From Actinocorallia longicatena (lineage in GTDB: Bacteria > Actinomycetota > Actinomycetes > Streptosporangiales > Streptosporangiaceae), in contig NZ_BAAAUV010000002.1 in the NCBI RefSeq assembly GCF_039534125.1, positions 372,001 to 436,000 on the forward strand: a stretch of DNA of 64,000 nucleotides, written 5' to 3'. Position 1 is the first letter of the stretch; each line of letters starts with the position of its first letter. This document shows positions 1 to 10,078 of the stretch, one piece after another. Both the position numbers and the translations under genes were made by a program. The notes under the pieces were generated by a model. The model ran no database searches. It saw only the letters and a list, made by a program, of their open reading frames with translations, and had not been told where the DNA came from.

Positions 1-187
1 CGCGGCGCGTCTCGACGAGGCCCTCGCCGCGCAGCACGGCGATGGCCTGACGGATGACGATCTCGGACACGGAATGCGCCGTGGACAGCGTCGCAATGGT
101 CGGGAGCCTCCCACCGGGGGGATAACTCCCGTCACGTATGCCCCGTCGCAGCTCGTCGGCGATCCGCAAATAGGCAGGTTTCGGCAC
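1..187 (-). CDS. GntR-family transcriptional regulator, N-terminal part only
   Basis: Reading the minus strand from a GTG at 187 gives PKPAYLRIADELRRGIRDG followed by a winged-helix segment with PPGGRLPT and a recognition-helix-like stretch ending VLRGEGLVETRR. This is the usual start of a GntR DNA-binding domain, which represses target promoters in response to a ligand bound by a C-terminal domain. The gene runs off the left edge, so the effector domain and subfamily cannot be told. The GTG at 187 has a GGGGAGG Shine-Dalgarno about 11 bases upstream; a GTG at 199 sits directly on that motif and is less likely. It diverges from the small gene at 310, a common actinomycete arrangement. Confidence 0.8.
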   Translation of the reverse strand, partial: MPKPAYLRIADELRRGIRDGSYPPGGRLPTIATLSTAHSVSEIVIRQAIAVLRGEGLVETRR

Positions 188-309
188 CAGTCGCGACACC
201 TCCCCTATGACCACCGGAGAAACGTTCCACTTACCTACAGCTTGACGCTTCTCCGTCCTCGATTCACATTTGTATACGGAACATCTCGCTCGGGGAAGGG
301 ACCACCCAC

Positions 310-534
310 ATGGGGGACTTCGAGGACCTCAAGGCGATCATCGAGGCGGAGTACCCGGGGTGGCTGGTGTGGAGAAGCGACGCGGGCCGGTGGTACGCCA
401 CCAGGAGCGGAGACCTCACCGATGCCCAGTTGCAGGCGGGATTCGCCATGACGCTGGCTTCCGACGACGAACCGGGCCTGCGCGAACTCCTCGCGGAGCA
501 GGCCCGAAAGGACACGGAGGAGCAGGAGGGGTAA
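310..534 (+). CDS. Small conserved actinomycete protein of unknown function (74 aa)
   Basis: The 74-residue product begins MGDFEDLKAIIEAEYPGW and has a central aromatic, Arg-rich stretch (VWRSDAGRWYATR), then an acidic C-terminus. There is no signal peptide or membrane segment. Short soluble proteins of this type sit next to GntR or XRE regulators in many actinomycetes, and none has an assigned role that I know. The ATG follows a GGGAAGGG-like ribosome site by about 9 bases. A strong hairpin starts at its stop codon, so it is probably transcribed alone. No function is proposed. Confidence 0.75.
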   Translation: MGDFEDLKAIIEAEYPGWLVWRSDAGRWYATRSGDLTDAQLQAGFAMTLASDDEPGLRELLAEQARKDTEEQEG

Positions 535-577
535 CCCCGGGCCCGGTCCGCTTGCGGGGGCGGGCCGGGCCGGGGTT
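533..577 (+). terminator. GC-rich hairpin after the small gene at 310
   Basis: AACCCCGGGCCCGG at 533-546 pairs with CCGGGCCGGGGTT at 565-577 with one bulged base, starting inside the TAA stop. There is no T run afterwards, as is usual for actinomycete hairpin terminators. Confidence 0.6.
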
Positions 578-591
578 ATCACGTTTCAGGC

Positions 592-753
592 AGACTCCAG
601 TGACAGGAGTTACAGAAGCGTCCTTCCTTGGTAAGCCTCCCGGCTCCCTGAAAAAGACATGAGAACGCCGCGTATCGACGAACCGGGGTAAATGATTGAA
701 CGTTCTAAGAGAGCAGAGGTCCTGACAGGGACCGGCAGCGAGCACTGGAGTCT
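592..753 (+). promoter_or_regulatory. Leader with distant inverted repeat that can cover the glycosidase ribosome site
   Basis: AGACTCCAGTG at 592-602 is the exact reverse complement of CACTGGAGTCT at 743-753. The second arm contains the GGAG that serves as the Shine-Dalgarno for the TTG start at 757. If both arms lie in one transcript they could pair and hide the ribosome site. The 140 bases between them hold no gene. No known riboswitch class was recognised, and an 11-base match at this distance could be chance. Confidence 0.3.
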
Positions 754-756
754 CCC

Positions 757-2112
757 TTGAGCGGCCCCCCGCAGACCACGAGCCATCTCGCCTCCACCCG
801 CCGCGGCAGGCACGGCCGCCGCGCTCCGATCTGGATGGTCGCCCTCATCGCGGCCCTCGCCGGGATCCTCACCACCGCCGTCTTCCTCTACTTCCGCGGC
901 GACGGCTCCGCGCCGAAGGTCGACGAGAGGCCCGTCGGGGAGATCGCCCAGGGGTTCGACTGGCCCGCCTGGGGCTTCACCCACACCGAGAACAGCCTCG
1001 AGAGCACCCCGGGCGCCGCGCAGAACGTCACGACGCAGCCGCTGCTCCAGGCCCAGCACATCATGGGCTTCGGCGCGCTCAACCCGCAGGAGACCCCGGG
1101 CCGCTTCGACTGGACCTCCCTCGACCGGCGGGTCGAGCAGATGCGGCAGACCGGCGGCACCCCCGTCATCACGCTGTGCTGCGCGCCGGACTGGATGAAG
1201 GGCGGCCCCGCCGGAAAGACGGACTGGTCGCACCTCAACGACGCTCCCGCCGCCCCGTTCTTCGACGCCTTCGCCGAGCAGGCCGGCGTGGTCGCCAAGC
1301 GGTATCCCGACATCAAGTACTTCATGGTCTGGAACGAGTTCAAGGGCTTCTTCAACCAGGGCAGGAACCGCTGGGACTACGAGGGCTACACCCAGCTCTA
1401 CAACAAGGTCTACACGGCGGTGAAGGCCGCGAACCCGGACGCCAAGGTCGGCGGCCCCTACATGGTCGTCAACAGCTACGCCAACGACAGGGCCGAATCC
1501 TCCGGCGAGCTGAAGGGCGCGTGGGGCGCCGCCGACAAGCGGGCCCTGGACGCGCTGAAGTACTGGTTCAAGAACAAGAAGGGCGCCGACTTCGTCGTCG
1601 TCGACGGCTCGACCCTGCCCGAGGACCGCACCGCCCACGCCGACGAGTTCGCCGCGACCGGCAAGTTCGGCGCGGTCACCCGGTGGCTGCGGGCGAACGG
1701 CGGCGGGCTGCCCGTCGTGTGGTCGGAGTGGTACGTGGAGCCCCCGGACGCCCGGTGGCCCGCGGACCGGCTGAACGCCGTGCAGACCGTCGCGATGATC
1801 GAGTTCGCCGAGTCGGGGGCGTCGGGGGCGCTGTACTGGAGCCCGCAGGGGAGCCCGGCCCCGTGCGCGGGCTGCCTGTGGGACGCCTCGGGGCGGAGGC
1901 TGCCGCCGCTGGAGATGCTCCAGAACTTCGCGCGGTGGTTCAAGCCGGGAACCGAACTCATGCCCATGGCGGCGGCGTCCAAGTCGGTACGGGTCCTGTC
2001 GAGCAGGCAGGAGTTCGTCGCCGTCAACACCACCGGCCAGGCGGTCTCGACGACGGTCGGTTCGGTGAGGCTGGATCTCCAGCCCTATGAGGTGAAGTGG
2101 GTCGCCCGGTGA
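757..2112 (+). CDS. Membrane-anchored glycoside hydrolase, GH39-like (clan A)
   Basis: The 451-residue product has a short basic cytoplasmic tail, one membrane segment at about residues 23-46 (WMVALIAALAGILTTAVFLYF), and an extracytoplasmic TIM-barrel-like domain. Two clan-A catalytic motifs are visible: VWNEF, with the acid/base Glu at about 194, and WSEWY, with the nucleophile Glu at about 324. The family hydrolyses beta-xylosides or related beta-glycosides; the substrate here is unknown. The TTG start is preceded by GGAG at 6 bases. The stop overlaps the GTG of the following P450 by 4 bases (GTGA), so the two are probably translated together, an unusual pairing that could mean glycan or glycoside processing linked to oxidation. 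Confidence 0.7.
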   Translation: MSGPPQTTSHLASTRRGRHGRRAPIWMVALIAALAGILTTAVFLYFRGDGSAPKVDERPVGEIAQGFDWPAWGFTHTENSLESTPGAAQNVTTQPLLQAQHIMGFGALNPQETPGRFDWTSLDRRVEQMRQTGGTPVITLCCAPDWMKGGPAGKTDWSHLNDAPAAPFFDAFAEQAGVVAKRYPDIKYFMVWNEFKGFFNQGRNRWDYEGYTQLYNKVYTAVKAANPDAKVGGPYMVVNSYANDRAESSGELKGAWGAADKRALDALKYWFKNKKGADFVVVDGSTLPEDRTAHADEFAATGKFGAVTRWLRANGGGLPVVWSEWYVEPPDARWPADRLNAVQTVAMIEFAESGASGALYWSPQGSPAPCAGCLWDASGRRLPPLEMLQNFARWFKPGTELMPMAAASKSVRVLSSRQEFVAVNTTGQAVSTTVGSVRLDLQPYEVKWVAR

Positions 2113-3347
2113 GCAGCACGGACTTGGTCGGCATCGAGTTCTGGGAGCGTCCGCACGAGGAGCGTCACGCGGAGTTCGCGCGGCTGAGGTCGCTGGAGTC
2201 GCCGCCGTTCTTCGCCGAACCACGGATCCCGCTGGTGCGGGCGGGGAAGGGCTTCTACGCGCTGACCCGGCACGCCGACGTCGTCGAGGTCAGCCGCAAC
2301 GCGAAGATCTTCTCCAGTGAGCCCGCCGCGACGTCGCCGGAGCCGCCGCCGTGGATCGCCTGGCTGTTCGGGCGTCCGATGGTCAACATGGACGACCCGC
2401 GCCACGGCCGGCTGCGCCGGGTGGTGTCGCGGGCGTTCAGCCCGAAGATGCTCGGGAGGATCCAGGAGGAGATCCAGGCGACCGCCACGATGATCGTGGA
2501 CGATCTGGAGCGCGAGGGCGCCCGCGACTTCGTGGAGCAGGTGGCGGCCCGGCTGCCCATCCATGTCATCTGCGCGATGATGGGCGTCCCGCCGGAGCGG
2601 CGCCCGTACGTGCTCAAGCGCATCGACGTGATGACCGAGTACTCGGGGGTGCGCGGCTCCCTCTTCAGCCCGCGCACGATCCGGCTGCTGCTCGGCAACC
2701 TCAAGGCGATCGTCGACCTGCACCGGCTGGTGGCGAAGATGGGCCGGGAGCGTCGCGGGGCCCCGCAGGACGACCTGGTCTCCGCGCTGGTCAACGCGAA
2801 CGTCGACGGAGAGTTCCTCACGACCCGCGAGCTGGGCTCCTTCTTCGACCTGCTGCTGGTGGCGGGCAACGAGACCACCCGCAACGCCCTGGCGCACGGC
2901 CTGAAGCTGTTCACCGACCATCCCGGGCAGCGCGAGCTCCTCCTGGAGGACTACGACGCCCGCATCGGCCCGGCGATCGAGGAGATCGTCCGCTACGTCT
3001 CCCCCATCATCCAGTTCCGCCGCACCCTGAAGGAGCCCTACACCCTCGGCGGCCACTCCTTCGCGGCCGGCGACAAGGTCGTCATGCTCTACCAGGCCGC
3101 CAACCGCGACCCCGCCGTCTTCACCGACCCCGACGACTTCGACATCTCCCGCTCCCCCAACCCCCACGTCGGCTTCGGCGGCCCCGGCCCCCACCTCTGC
3201 CTCGGCGCCAACCTCGCCCGCATGGAACTGAAGATCATGTTCCGCGAGCTCTTCACCCGCCTCCCCGCGATCCGCACCACGGACGACCCCGAACTCCTCC
3301 TGTCGAACTTCGACAACGGCGTCGTCTGCCAGCCGTTCGCGTTCTAG
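2109..3347 (+). CDS. Cytochrome P450
   Basis: A soluble bacterial P450 of 412 residues. It has the I-helix oxygen-activation motif AGNETT, a K-helix ExxR region (EEIVRYVSP), and the heme loop FGGPGPHLCLG with the thiolate Cys at about 364. These enzymes hydroxylate small hydrophobic substrates using electrons from a ferredoxin; no ferredoxin is adjacent. I chose the GTG at 2109, which overlaps the upstream stop (GTGA), over the in-frame GTG at 2097. The gene is convergent with hutF: the four bases CTAG at 3344-3347 supply both stop codons. The substrate is unknown, and the C-terminal SNFDNGVVCQPFAF gives no subfamily clue. Confidence 0.9.
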   Translation: MSSTDLVGIEFWERPHEERHAEFARLRSLESPPFFAEPRIPLVRAGKGFYALTRHADVVEVSRNAKIFSSEPAATSPEPPPWIAWLFGRPMVNMDDPRHGRLRRVVSRAFSPKMLGRIQEEIQATATMIVDDLEREGARDFVEQVAARLPIHVICAMMGVPPERRPYVLKRIDVMTEYSGVRGSLFSPRTIRLLLGNLKAIVDLHRLVAKMGRERRGAPQDDLVSALVNANVDGEFLTTRELGSFFDLLLVAGNETTRNALAHGLKLFTDHPGQRELLLEDYDARIGPAIEEIVRYVSPIIQFRRTLKEPYTLGGHSFAAGDKVVMLYQAANRDPAVFTDPDDFDISRSPNPHVGFGGPGPHLCLGANLARMELKIMFRELFTRLPAIRTTDDPELLLSNFDNGVVCQPFAF

Positions 3348-4693
3348 CCAGGGGCGGTGGCCTCGGTGACGGCCGCCGCGAGGGCGGCGGGGAGGCTCGG
3401 GATGAGGCGGTGGGCGCCGTCGCGGGCGACCTCGCGGCCGGAGATGACGACCGTGGTGACGTCGGCGGGGGTGGCGGCGAAGACCACGGATTCGGGGGCG
3501 TGGGCGGGGGCGGTGCCGGCCAGGCGGATCGAGTCGAGGGAGACCGTGACGAGGTCGGCGTGGGCGCCGGGGGTCAGGCGGCCCGCCTCCGGCCAGCCGA
3601 GGGCCGCGTGGCCGGTGGAGGTGGCGGCGGTGAGCAGCTCTCCGGCCGTCCAGTTGCCGCGGTTGCGGGTGGCGAGGCGCTCGTTGAGCTCCAGGGCGCG
3701 GGCCTCCTCGAACAGGTCGATGACGGCGTGCTGGTCGGAGCCGAGGGACAGGGGGGAGCCCGCCGACCGGAGGAGCAGGGCGGGGCCGATGCCGTCGGCG
3801 AGGTCGCGTTCGGTGGTGGGGCACATGCAGACGCCGGTCGTGGTGGCGCCGAGCAGGCCGATGTCGTCGGTGGTGAGGTGGGTGGCGTGGACGGCGGTCG
3901 TCCGCGGGCCGAGGGCGCCCGCCTCGGCGAGCAGGCCCGTCGGGGTGAGGCCGTGGGCGGCCAGGCAGTCCTCGTTCTCGGCGGGCTGCTCGCTGAGATG
4001 GACGTGCAGAGGGGCCTCGCGGTCGCGTGCCCAGGCGGCCACGGTGCGCAGGTCCTCGCGCGGGACGGCCCGCACGGAGTGGATCGCCGCGCCGATCCTG
4101 GCGTGGCCGTTCCCGTCGGTCCTCGCGTGCAGGGCGGAGGCGCGGCGAGCCCAGCCCTCGACCGTGCCGTCGCCGAAGCGGACCTGGGGGCCCTCCAGCG
4201 GCTTTCCGATGCCGCCCGCCAGGTAGCAGGCGTCGAGGAGCGTGATGCGGATCCCGGCGTCGGAGGCCGCGGCGATCAGCGCCTCGCCCATCGCGTTCGG
4301 GTCGGGGTGGGACGTGCCGCCGGGACGGTGGTGCAGGTAGTGGAACTCCCCGACGCACGCCACCCCGGCCAGCGCCATCTCCCCGTAGACGGCCCGCGCC
4401 AGCTCGAAGTAGCTCTCGGGGGTCAGCCGGGCGGCGATCCGGTACATCTGCTCGCGCCAGGTCCAGAACGTCCCGGTGCCGGTCTGGGCGCGGCCGCGCA
4501 GCGCCCGGTGGAAGGCGTGAGAGTGGGCGTTCGCCAGGCCGGGCAGGGTGAGGCCGCGCAGGCGCACCGCCCCCTCCGGGGCGGGCACGCCCGGCACGAC
4601 CGCCGTGAAGCGCCCTCCCCGGGCCTCGAGGAGGACGTCGCGTGCCACTCCGTCGCCGAGCCAGGCCAGCTCGGCATGCCAGCGTGCGTCCAT
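3344..4693 (-). CDS. hutF: Formimidoylglutamate deiminase
   Basis: The 449-residue amidohydrolase-superfamily enzyme converts N-formimino-L-glutamate to N-formylglutamate plus ammonia, the deiminase branch of histidine degradation. Family signatures are NAHSHAFHRALRGRA near residue 60 (metal-binding HxH), HVHLSEQ and HATHLT in the middle, and SDQHAVIDLFEEARALELNER, with the metal-binding Asp, in the C-terminal half. It is the last gene of the hutH-hutU-M20-hutF run and starts 3 bases after the M20 stop. It uses an ATG start. No HutI is seen in this window, so that step must be encoded elsewhere. Confidence 0.88.
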   Translation of the reverse strand: MDARWHAELAWLGDGVARDVLLEARGGRFTAVVPGVPAPEGAVRLRGLTLPGLANAHSHAFHRALRGRAQTGTGTFWTWREQMYRIAARLTPESYFELARAVYGEMALAGVACVGEFHYLHHRPGGTSHPDPNAMGEALIAAASDAGIRITLLDACYLAGGIGKPLEGPQVRFGDGTVEGWARRASALHARTDGNGHARIGAAIHSVRAVPREDLRTVAAWARDREAPLHVHLSEQPAENEDCLAAHGLTPTGLLAEAGALGPRTTAVHATHLTTDDIGLLGATTTGVCMCPTTERDLADGIGPALLLRSAGSPLSLGSDQHAVIDLFEEARALELNERLATRNRGNWTAGELLTAATSTGHAALGWPEAGRLTPGAHADLVTVSLDSIRLAGTAPAHAPESVVFAATPADVTTVVISGREVARDGAHRLIPSLPAALAAAVTEATAPG

Positions 4694-4696
4694 GGT

Positions 4697-5886
4697 CTAC
4701 CCGGCCAGCTCGGCCAGGACCGTCGCCAGGGCCTCGACCCCGGCCAGGCAGTCCCCGGGCTCCGCGTGCTCGGCGGGGGCGTGCGAGACGCCGGTGGGGT
4801 TGCGGACGAACAGCATCGCCGTCGGCAGGTGGGCCGACAGGATGCCCGCGTCGTGGCCCGCGCCGGTCGGCAGGACGGGCACCCCGCCCAGGGCGGCGGC
4901 CAGGCGGTCGCGCAGCGCGGTGTTGAAGTCGACGACGGCCGTGTAGGACTCCTCGCGCAGGGCGAAGCCCACCCCGTGGCCCTCCGCGGTCTCCTCCGCG
5001 GTCCTGCGGACGTCGGCGACGGTCTCCCGGACGCTCTCGTCACGGGCTCCGCGGGCGTCCAGCCAGGCCGTCACCCGGGAGGCGATCACGTTGACGCCTC
5101 CGGGCTCGACCTCGACCTTGCCGACCGTCGCCCGCGTCCCGTGGCGTTCGGCGGCCTCCCTGGCGGCGATCACTGCGTGCGCGAACGGCAGCATCGGATC
5201 GCGCCGGTCGGCGAGCCGGGTGGTGCCCGCGTGGTCGCCGTGGCCGTGGAAGTCCAGGCGCCACCGGCCGTGCGGCCAGATCGCGCTGGCCACCCCGACC
5301 GGCACGTCCAGCGCCCTGCCCTGTTCGACGTGCAGCTCGACGAAGCACCCGATCCGGCCGAGACGCTCGTCGTCGCGGCCGAGGAGGGCGGGGTCGAGCC
5401 CGTGGGCGGCGGCGGCCTCGGCGAAGGTGATCCCGCCGGCGTCGGTCAGCCCGCGCGCCCGCTCCGCGTCGATCTCCCCGCTGAGCAGCCGTGAGCCGAG
5501 GCAGGCGACACCGAACCTGGCGCCCTCCTCCTCGGCGAACGCCGCGATCCCCACCGGCCTGGACGGCCTGAACCCGCGCTCGCGCAGCAGGTCGAGGGCG
5601 GCGAACGCCGACACGATGCCCAGCGGCCCGTCGAAGGCCCCGCCGCCGGGGACGGAGTCGAAGTGGCTCCCGGTCAGCACCGCCCTGCCCGCGGCGCCCC
5701 CGGGGCTCCACCAGGCGTAGAGGTTGCCGTTCCGGTCCTCCTCGACCGCGAGATCGCGGGCCGCGGCCTCCCGCCGGAACCACGCCCGGCACTCCAGCTC
5801 GGCGTCGTTCCAGGTGAACCGGCGGTAGCCCGCCGCCGCGTCCCCGCCGACCGTCAGCAGCGACTCCCACAGCTCCGCGAAGCCCA

Positions 5887-5887
<1 letters not shown>
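4697..5887 (-). CDS. M20-family amidohydrolase (allantoate amidohydrolase/N-carbamoylase type) in the hut operon
   Basis: The 396-residue metallo-amidohydrolase carries the AllC/HyuC-type signatures GSHFDSVPGGGAFDG (metal His-Asp), FAEEEGARFG, ELHVEQGRALD, HAGTT and the C-terminal GAGHDAG with a metal-binding His. The family cleaves carbamoyl or amidino-type N-C bonds with two divalent metals. The start is a GTG sharing one base with the hutU stop (TAGTG), so the long open frame upstream of 5887 is not part of the gene. From its place between hutU and hutF I infer that it removes the formyl group from N-formylglutamate, the HutG step missing here. That role is not proven by the sequence. Confidence 0.85.
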
Positions 5888-7536
<1,649 letters not shown>

Positions 7537-7546
7537 GAGCGGACTC

Positions 7547-9127
7547 CTAGGAGAGGGGGCCGGTGACGGACTCGGCGGCGTCGAGCAGGGAGCCGTCCTG
7601 GACCATCCGGAAGGCGGCCTCGATCTCGGGGGCCAGGTGGCGGTCGGGTCCCGGCGGCGGGACCCGGGTGCGCAGCGCGCGGACCACGGCCGAGGTCGCC
7701 GGGGACGGCCGCAGCGGGCCGCGCAGGTCGAGGGCGCGGGCCGCGGTGAGGATCTCGATGGCGACGACCCTGGCCAGCCCGTCGACGGCCCTGCGGAGCT
7801 TGCGCGCCCCGTTCCAGCCGAGCGAGACGTGGTCCTCCTGCATGGCGCTGGAGGGGATCGAGTCGGCGCTGGCCGGGACCGCGAGCCGCTTCAGCTCCGC
7901 GACGATCGCCGCCTGCGTGTACTGGGCGATCATGTGACCGGAGTCGACGCCGGGGTCGTCGGCCAGGAACGGCGGCAGGCCGTTGCTGCGGGCCTTGTCG
8001 AGCATCCGGTCGGTGCGCCGCTCGGACATCGAGGCGACGTCCGCGACCGGGATGGCCAGGAAGTCCAGGACGTAGGCGACGGGCGCGCCGTGGAAGTTCC
8101 CGTTGGACTCCACCCGCCCGTCGGGCAGCACGACCGGGTTGTCCACGGCGGAGGCCAGCTCGCGGGAGGCCACCAGCGAGGCGTAGCCGACGGTGTCGCG
8201 GGCGGCGCCGCTGACCTGCGGCGAGCAGCGCAGGGAGTAGGCGTCCTGGACGCGCGTGCAGTCCGGGCCCCGGTGCGACTCCATGATCTTGGAGTCGGTG
8301 AGGAGGGCCCGCAGGTTGGCGGCCGAGACGGCCTGGCCGGGGTGCGGGCGCAGCTCCTGGAGGTCGGCGGCGAAGACCCGGTCGGTGCCGAGCAGCGCCT
8401 CGACCGACATGGCGGTGGCGATGTCGACGAGCTTCAGCAGCCCGCGCAGGTCGTCCAGGGCGAGGACCAGCATGCCGAGCATGCCGTCGGTGCCGTTGAT
8501 GAGGGCCAGGCCCTCCTTGGCGATCAGGGTGACGGGCTCGATGCCCGCGGCCTCCAGCGCCGAGGCCGCGGTGACCAGGTCGCCGGCGCCGTCCCTGACG
8601 GTCCCCTCGCCCATCAGCGCCAGCGCGCAGTGCGCGAGCGGCGCGAGGTCGCCGGAGCAGCCGAGCGAGCCGTACTCGTGGACGACCGGGGTGATCCCGG
8701 CGTTGAGCATCGAGGCCAGTGTCAGCGCGGTGCCGGGCCGCACGCCCGTGCGGCCGGTGGCGAGGGTCGACAGGCGCAGCAGCATCAGCGCGCGCACGAC
8801 CTCCCGCTCGACCTCGGGCCCGCTGCCCGCCGCGTGCGACCGGACCAGCGAGACCTGGAGCTTGGCGCGCAGCGCCGGATCGATGTGCCGGGTCGCCAGC
8901 GCGCCGAACCCCGTCGAGACCCCGTAGACGGGCGTCGGCCGCGCGGCCAGCTCGTCGATGGAGGCCCGCGAGGCGGCCATCGCCGCCAGCGACTCCCTGG
9001 TGATCCCGACCAGAGCGCCGCCGCGAGCCACGGCGGTGACCTGCTCGAACGTCAGTGCTCCCGGGCCGATCTCGATCAGCGGTGCGCCCGCCCCTGTTCC
9101 CCCCATGTCCGTCTCCATGCCCTCCAT
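7547..9127 (-). CDS. hutH: Histidine ammonia-lyase
   Basis: The 526-residue product deaminates L-histidine to trans-urocanate, the first step of histidine degradation. The electrophilic MIO cofactor forms from an internal tripeptide, which here is Cys-Ser-Gly (EYGSLGCSGDLAPLAHCAL, residues 157-159 from this start) rather than the textbook Ala-Ser-Gly. Other family motifs include YGVSTGFG, LRLSTLATGRTGVRP, and NGNFHGAP. Three in-frame ATGs (9127, 9118, 9106) compete; the one at 9106 has GGAG at 6 bases and may be the real start, shortening the protein by 7 residues. It is the promoter-proximal hut gene. Confidence 0.95.
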   Translation of the reverse strand: MEGMETDMGGTGAGAPLIEIGPGALTFEQVTAVARGGALVGITRESLAAMAASRASIDELAARPTPVYGVSTGFGALATRHIDPALRAKLQVSLVRSHAAGSGPEVEREVVRALMLLRLSTLATGRTGVRPGTALTLASMLNAGITPVVHEYGSLGCSGDLAPLAHCALALMGEGTVRDGAGDLVTAASALEAAGIEPVTLIAKEGLALINGTDGMLGMLVLALDDLRGLLKLVDIATAMSVEALLGTDRVFAADLQELRPHPGQAVSAANLRALLTDSKIMESHRGPDCTRVQDAYSLRCSPQVSGAARDTVGYASLVASRELASAVDNPVVLPDGRVESNGNFHGAPVAYVLDFLAIPVADVASMSERRTDRMLDKARSNGLPPFLADDPGVDSGHMIAQYTQAAIVAELKRLAVPASADSIPSSAMQEDHVSLGWNGARKLRRAVDGLARVVAIEILTAARALDLRGPLRPSPATSAVVRALRTRVPPPGPDRHLAPEIEAAFRMVQDGSLLDAAESVTGPLS

Positions 9128-9173
9128 TGGACAGGCGCATTCATGATCACATCACCCCTGGCGGAAGGCGTCC

Positions 9174-9189
9174 GTCTCGGATACGAGAC
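9174..9189. promoter_or_regulatory. Candidate IclR/hut operator
   Basis: A perfect inverted repeat GTCTCG-GATA-CGAGAC lies in the 71-base gap between divergent hutH and the IclR gene, ending 9 bases before the IclR ATG. Its position suits an autoregulatory site that also controls the hut operon. Confidence 0.5.
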
Positions 9190-9198
9190 AATCGGCCC

Positions 9199-9999
9199 AT
9201 GGCCCAAGTACCCTCGGCGATCCGGACGCTGGCCGTCCTGCGGATCCTGGCCGCCTCCGCGGAGCCCCTGGAGGCCGCCGCGGTCGCCCAGCGGCTCGGG
9301 ATCCCCCGGTCGAGCACCTATCACCTGCTCAACGCCATGATCGCGGAGGGGTTCGTGGCCTATCTGCCCGAGGAGCAGCGGTACGGGCTCGGCGTCGCCG
9401 CCTTCGAGATCGGCTCGGCGTATCTGCGCCAGGGCCCACTGGTGCGGCTGGCCCGCACGGTCCTGCACCGGCTGGTCGACCAGGTCCAGGAGATCGCCCA
9501 GCTCGGCGTCCTGCACGGCGCCGACACGCTGTACCTGCTCAAGGAGCAGCCCCGCCACCACGCGACGCTCGTCACCGACGTCGGCGTCCGGCTGCCCGCC
9601 CAGCTCACCGCCAGCGGCCGCTCGATGCTGTGCCGGCTGTCCCCCGCCCAGGTCCGCGCCACGCTCCCCTGGCCGCTGGCCGACCGCTCGGGAACCGGCC
9701 CCGCGACGCTCACCGAACTGCGGCGCGTCCTGTCCGCCGACGCCCGCCGCGGCTGGTCCTACGAGCACGGCCAGGTCACTCCCGGCTTCACGACGATCGC
9801 GGCGGCGGCCTTCGACCACACCGGCCGTCCCGCGGCCTCCGTGGGCGTCACCTTCCGGTCCGGGGACCGGCCCGAGGCCACCTGGCCCGACCTCGCCGCG
9901 CACGTCCAGAGAGCCGCCTCAGAGCTCACCCGGCGCCTCAGCGGCCACTCCCCTCCCGGCACTCACCTGACTTCAGGCCCGGAAGGTGGACGCCAGTAG
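9199..9999 (+). CDS. IclR-family regulator, probable histidine-utilisation regulator
   Basis: The 266-residue protein has an N-terminal winged helix (residues about 5-60, AVAQRLGIPRSSTYHLLNAM) and an IclR effector domain (about 75-245). Conserved pieces are LGVAAFEIGSAYL, ASGRSMLC, and the loop GWSYEHGQVTPGFTTIAAAAFDHTGRPAAS. IclR proteins bind a small acid effector and can repress or activate. Divergent pairing with hutH makes histidine or urocanate the likely signal (inference). The ATG has no clear Shine-Dalgarno, so a short or absent leader is possible. The Ser/Pro/Gly tail after about residue 245 looks unstructured. Confidence 0.88.
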   Translation: MAQVPSAIRTLAVLRILAASAEPLEAAAVAQRLGIPRSSTYHLLNAMIAEGFVAYLPEEQRYGLGVAAFEIGSAYLRQGPLVRLARTVLHRLVDQVQEIAQLGVLHGADTLYLLKEQPRHHATLVTDVGVRLPAQLTASGRSMLCRLSPAQVRATLPWPLADRSGTGPATLTELRRVLSADARRGWSYEHGQVTPGFTTIAAAAFDHTGRPAASVGVTFRSGDRPEATWPDLAAHVQRAASELTRRLSGHSPPGTHLTSGPEGGRQ

Positions 10000-10042
10000 A
10001 TAAGTGAACGAAGTTCAGGAACCTTCGTTAACAAACAAATTC

Positions 10043-10078
10043 TTCACTTCATCCGCTTTAGGCACCATAGTTGGGCCC
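10043..10078 (+). promoter_or_regulatory. Probable leaderless promoter of the sigma-factor gene
   Basis: TTCACT (10043-10048) and CATAGT (10066-10071) are separated by 17 bases. The CATAGT ends 7 bases before the GTG at 10079, the distance expected when transcription starts at the start codon. A 7-bp inverted repeat, AACGAAG/CTTCGTT at 10007-10029, lies just upstream and may bind a regulator. Confidence 0.45.

Noticed and set aside
268..281. GTATAC palindrome near 272 as a GntR operator
   Set aside because: A 6-base palindrome in a promoter gap is too short to claim without the rest of the GntR gene.
744..754. ACTGGAGTCTC shared with 44660-44670, considered as a common regulatory element
   Set aside because: Many 11-base matches are expected by chance in 64 kb, and the surrounding bases differ.
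535..756. c-di-AMP (ydaO-type) riboswitch before the glycosidase
   Set aside because: Secreted wall enzymes in actinomycetes can have one, but the conserved core could not be identified here.
2351..5494. A 1047-codon open frame on the plus strand across the P450, hutF and M20 genes
   Set aside because: Composition is Arg/Gly/Ala-rich with no domain; it is the out-of-frame shadow of high-GC genes whose own frames carry clear family motifs.
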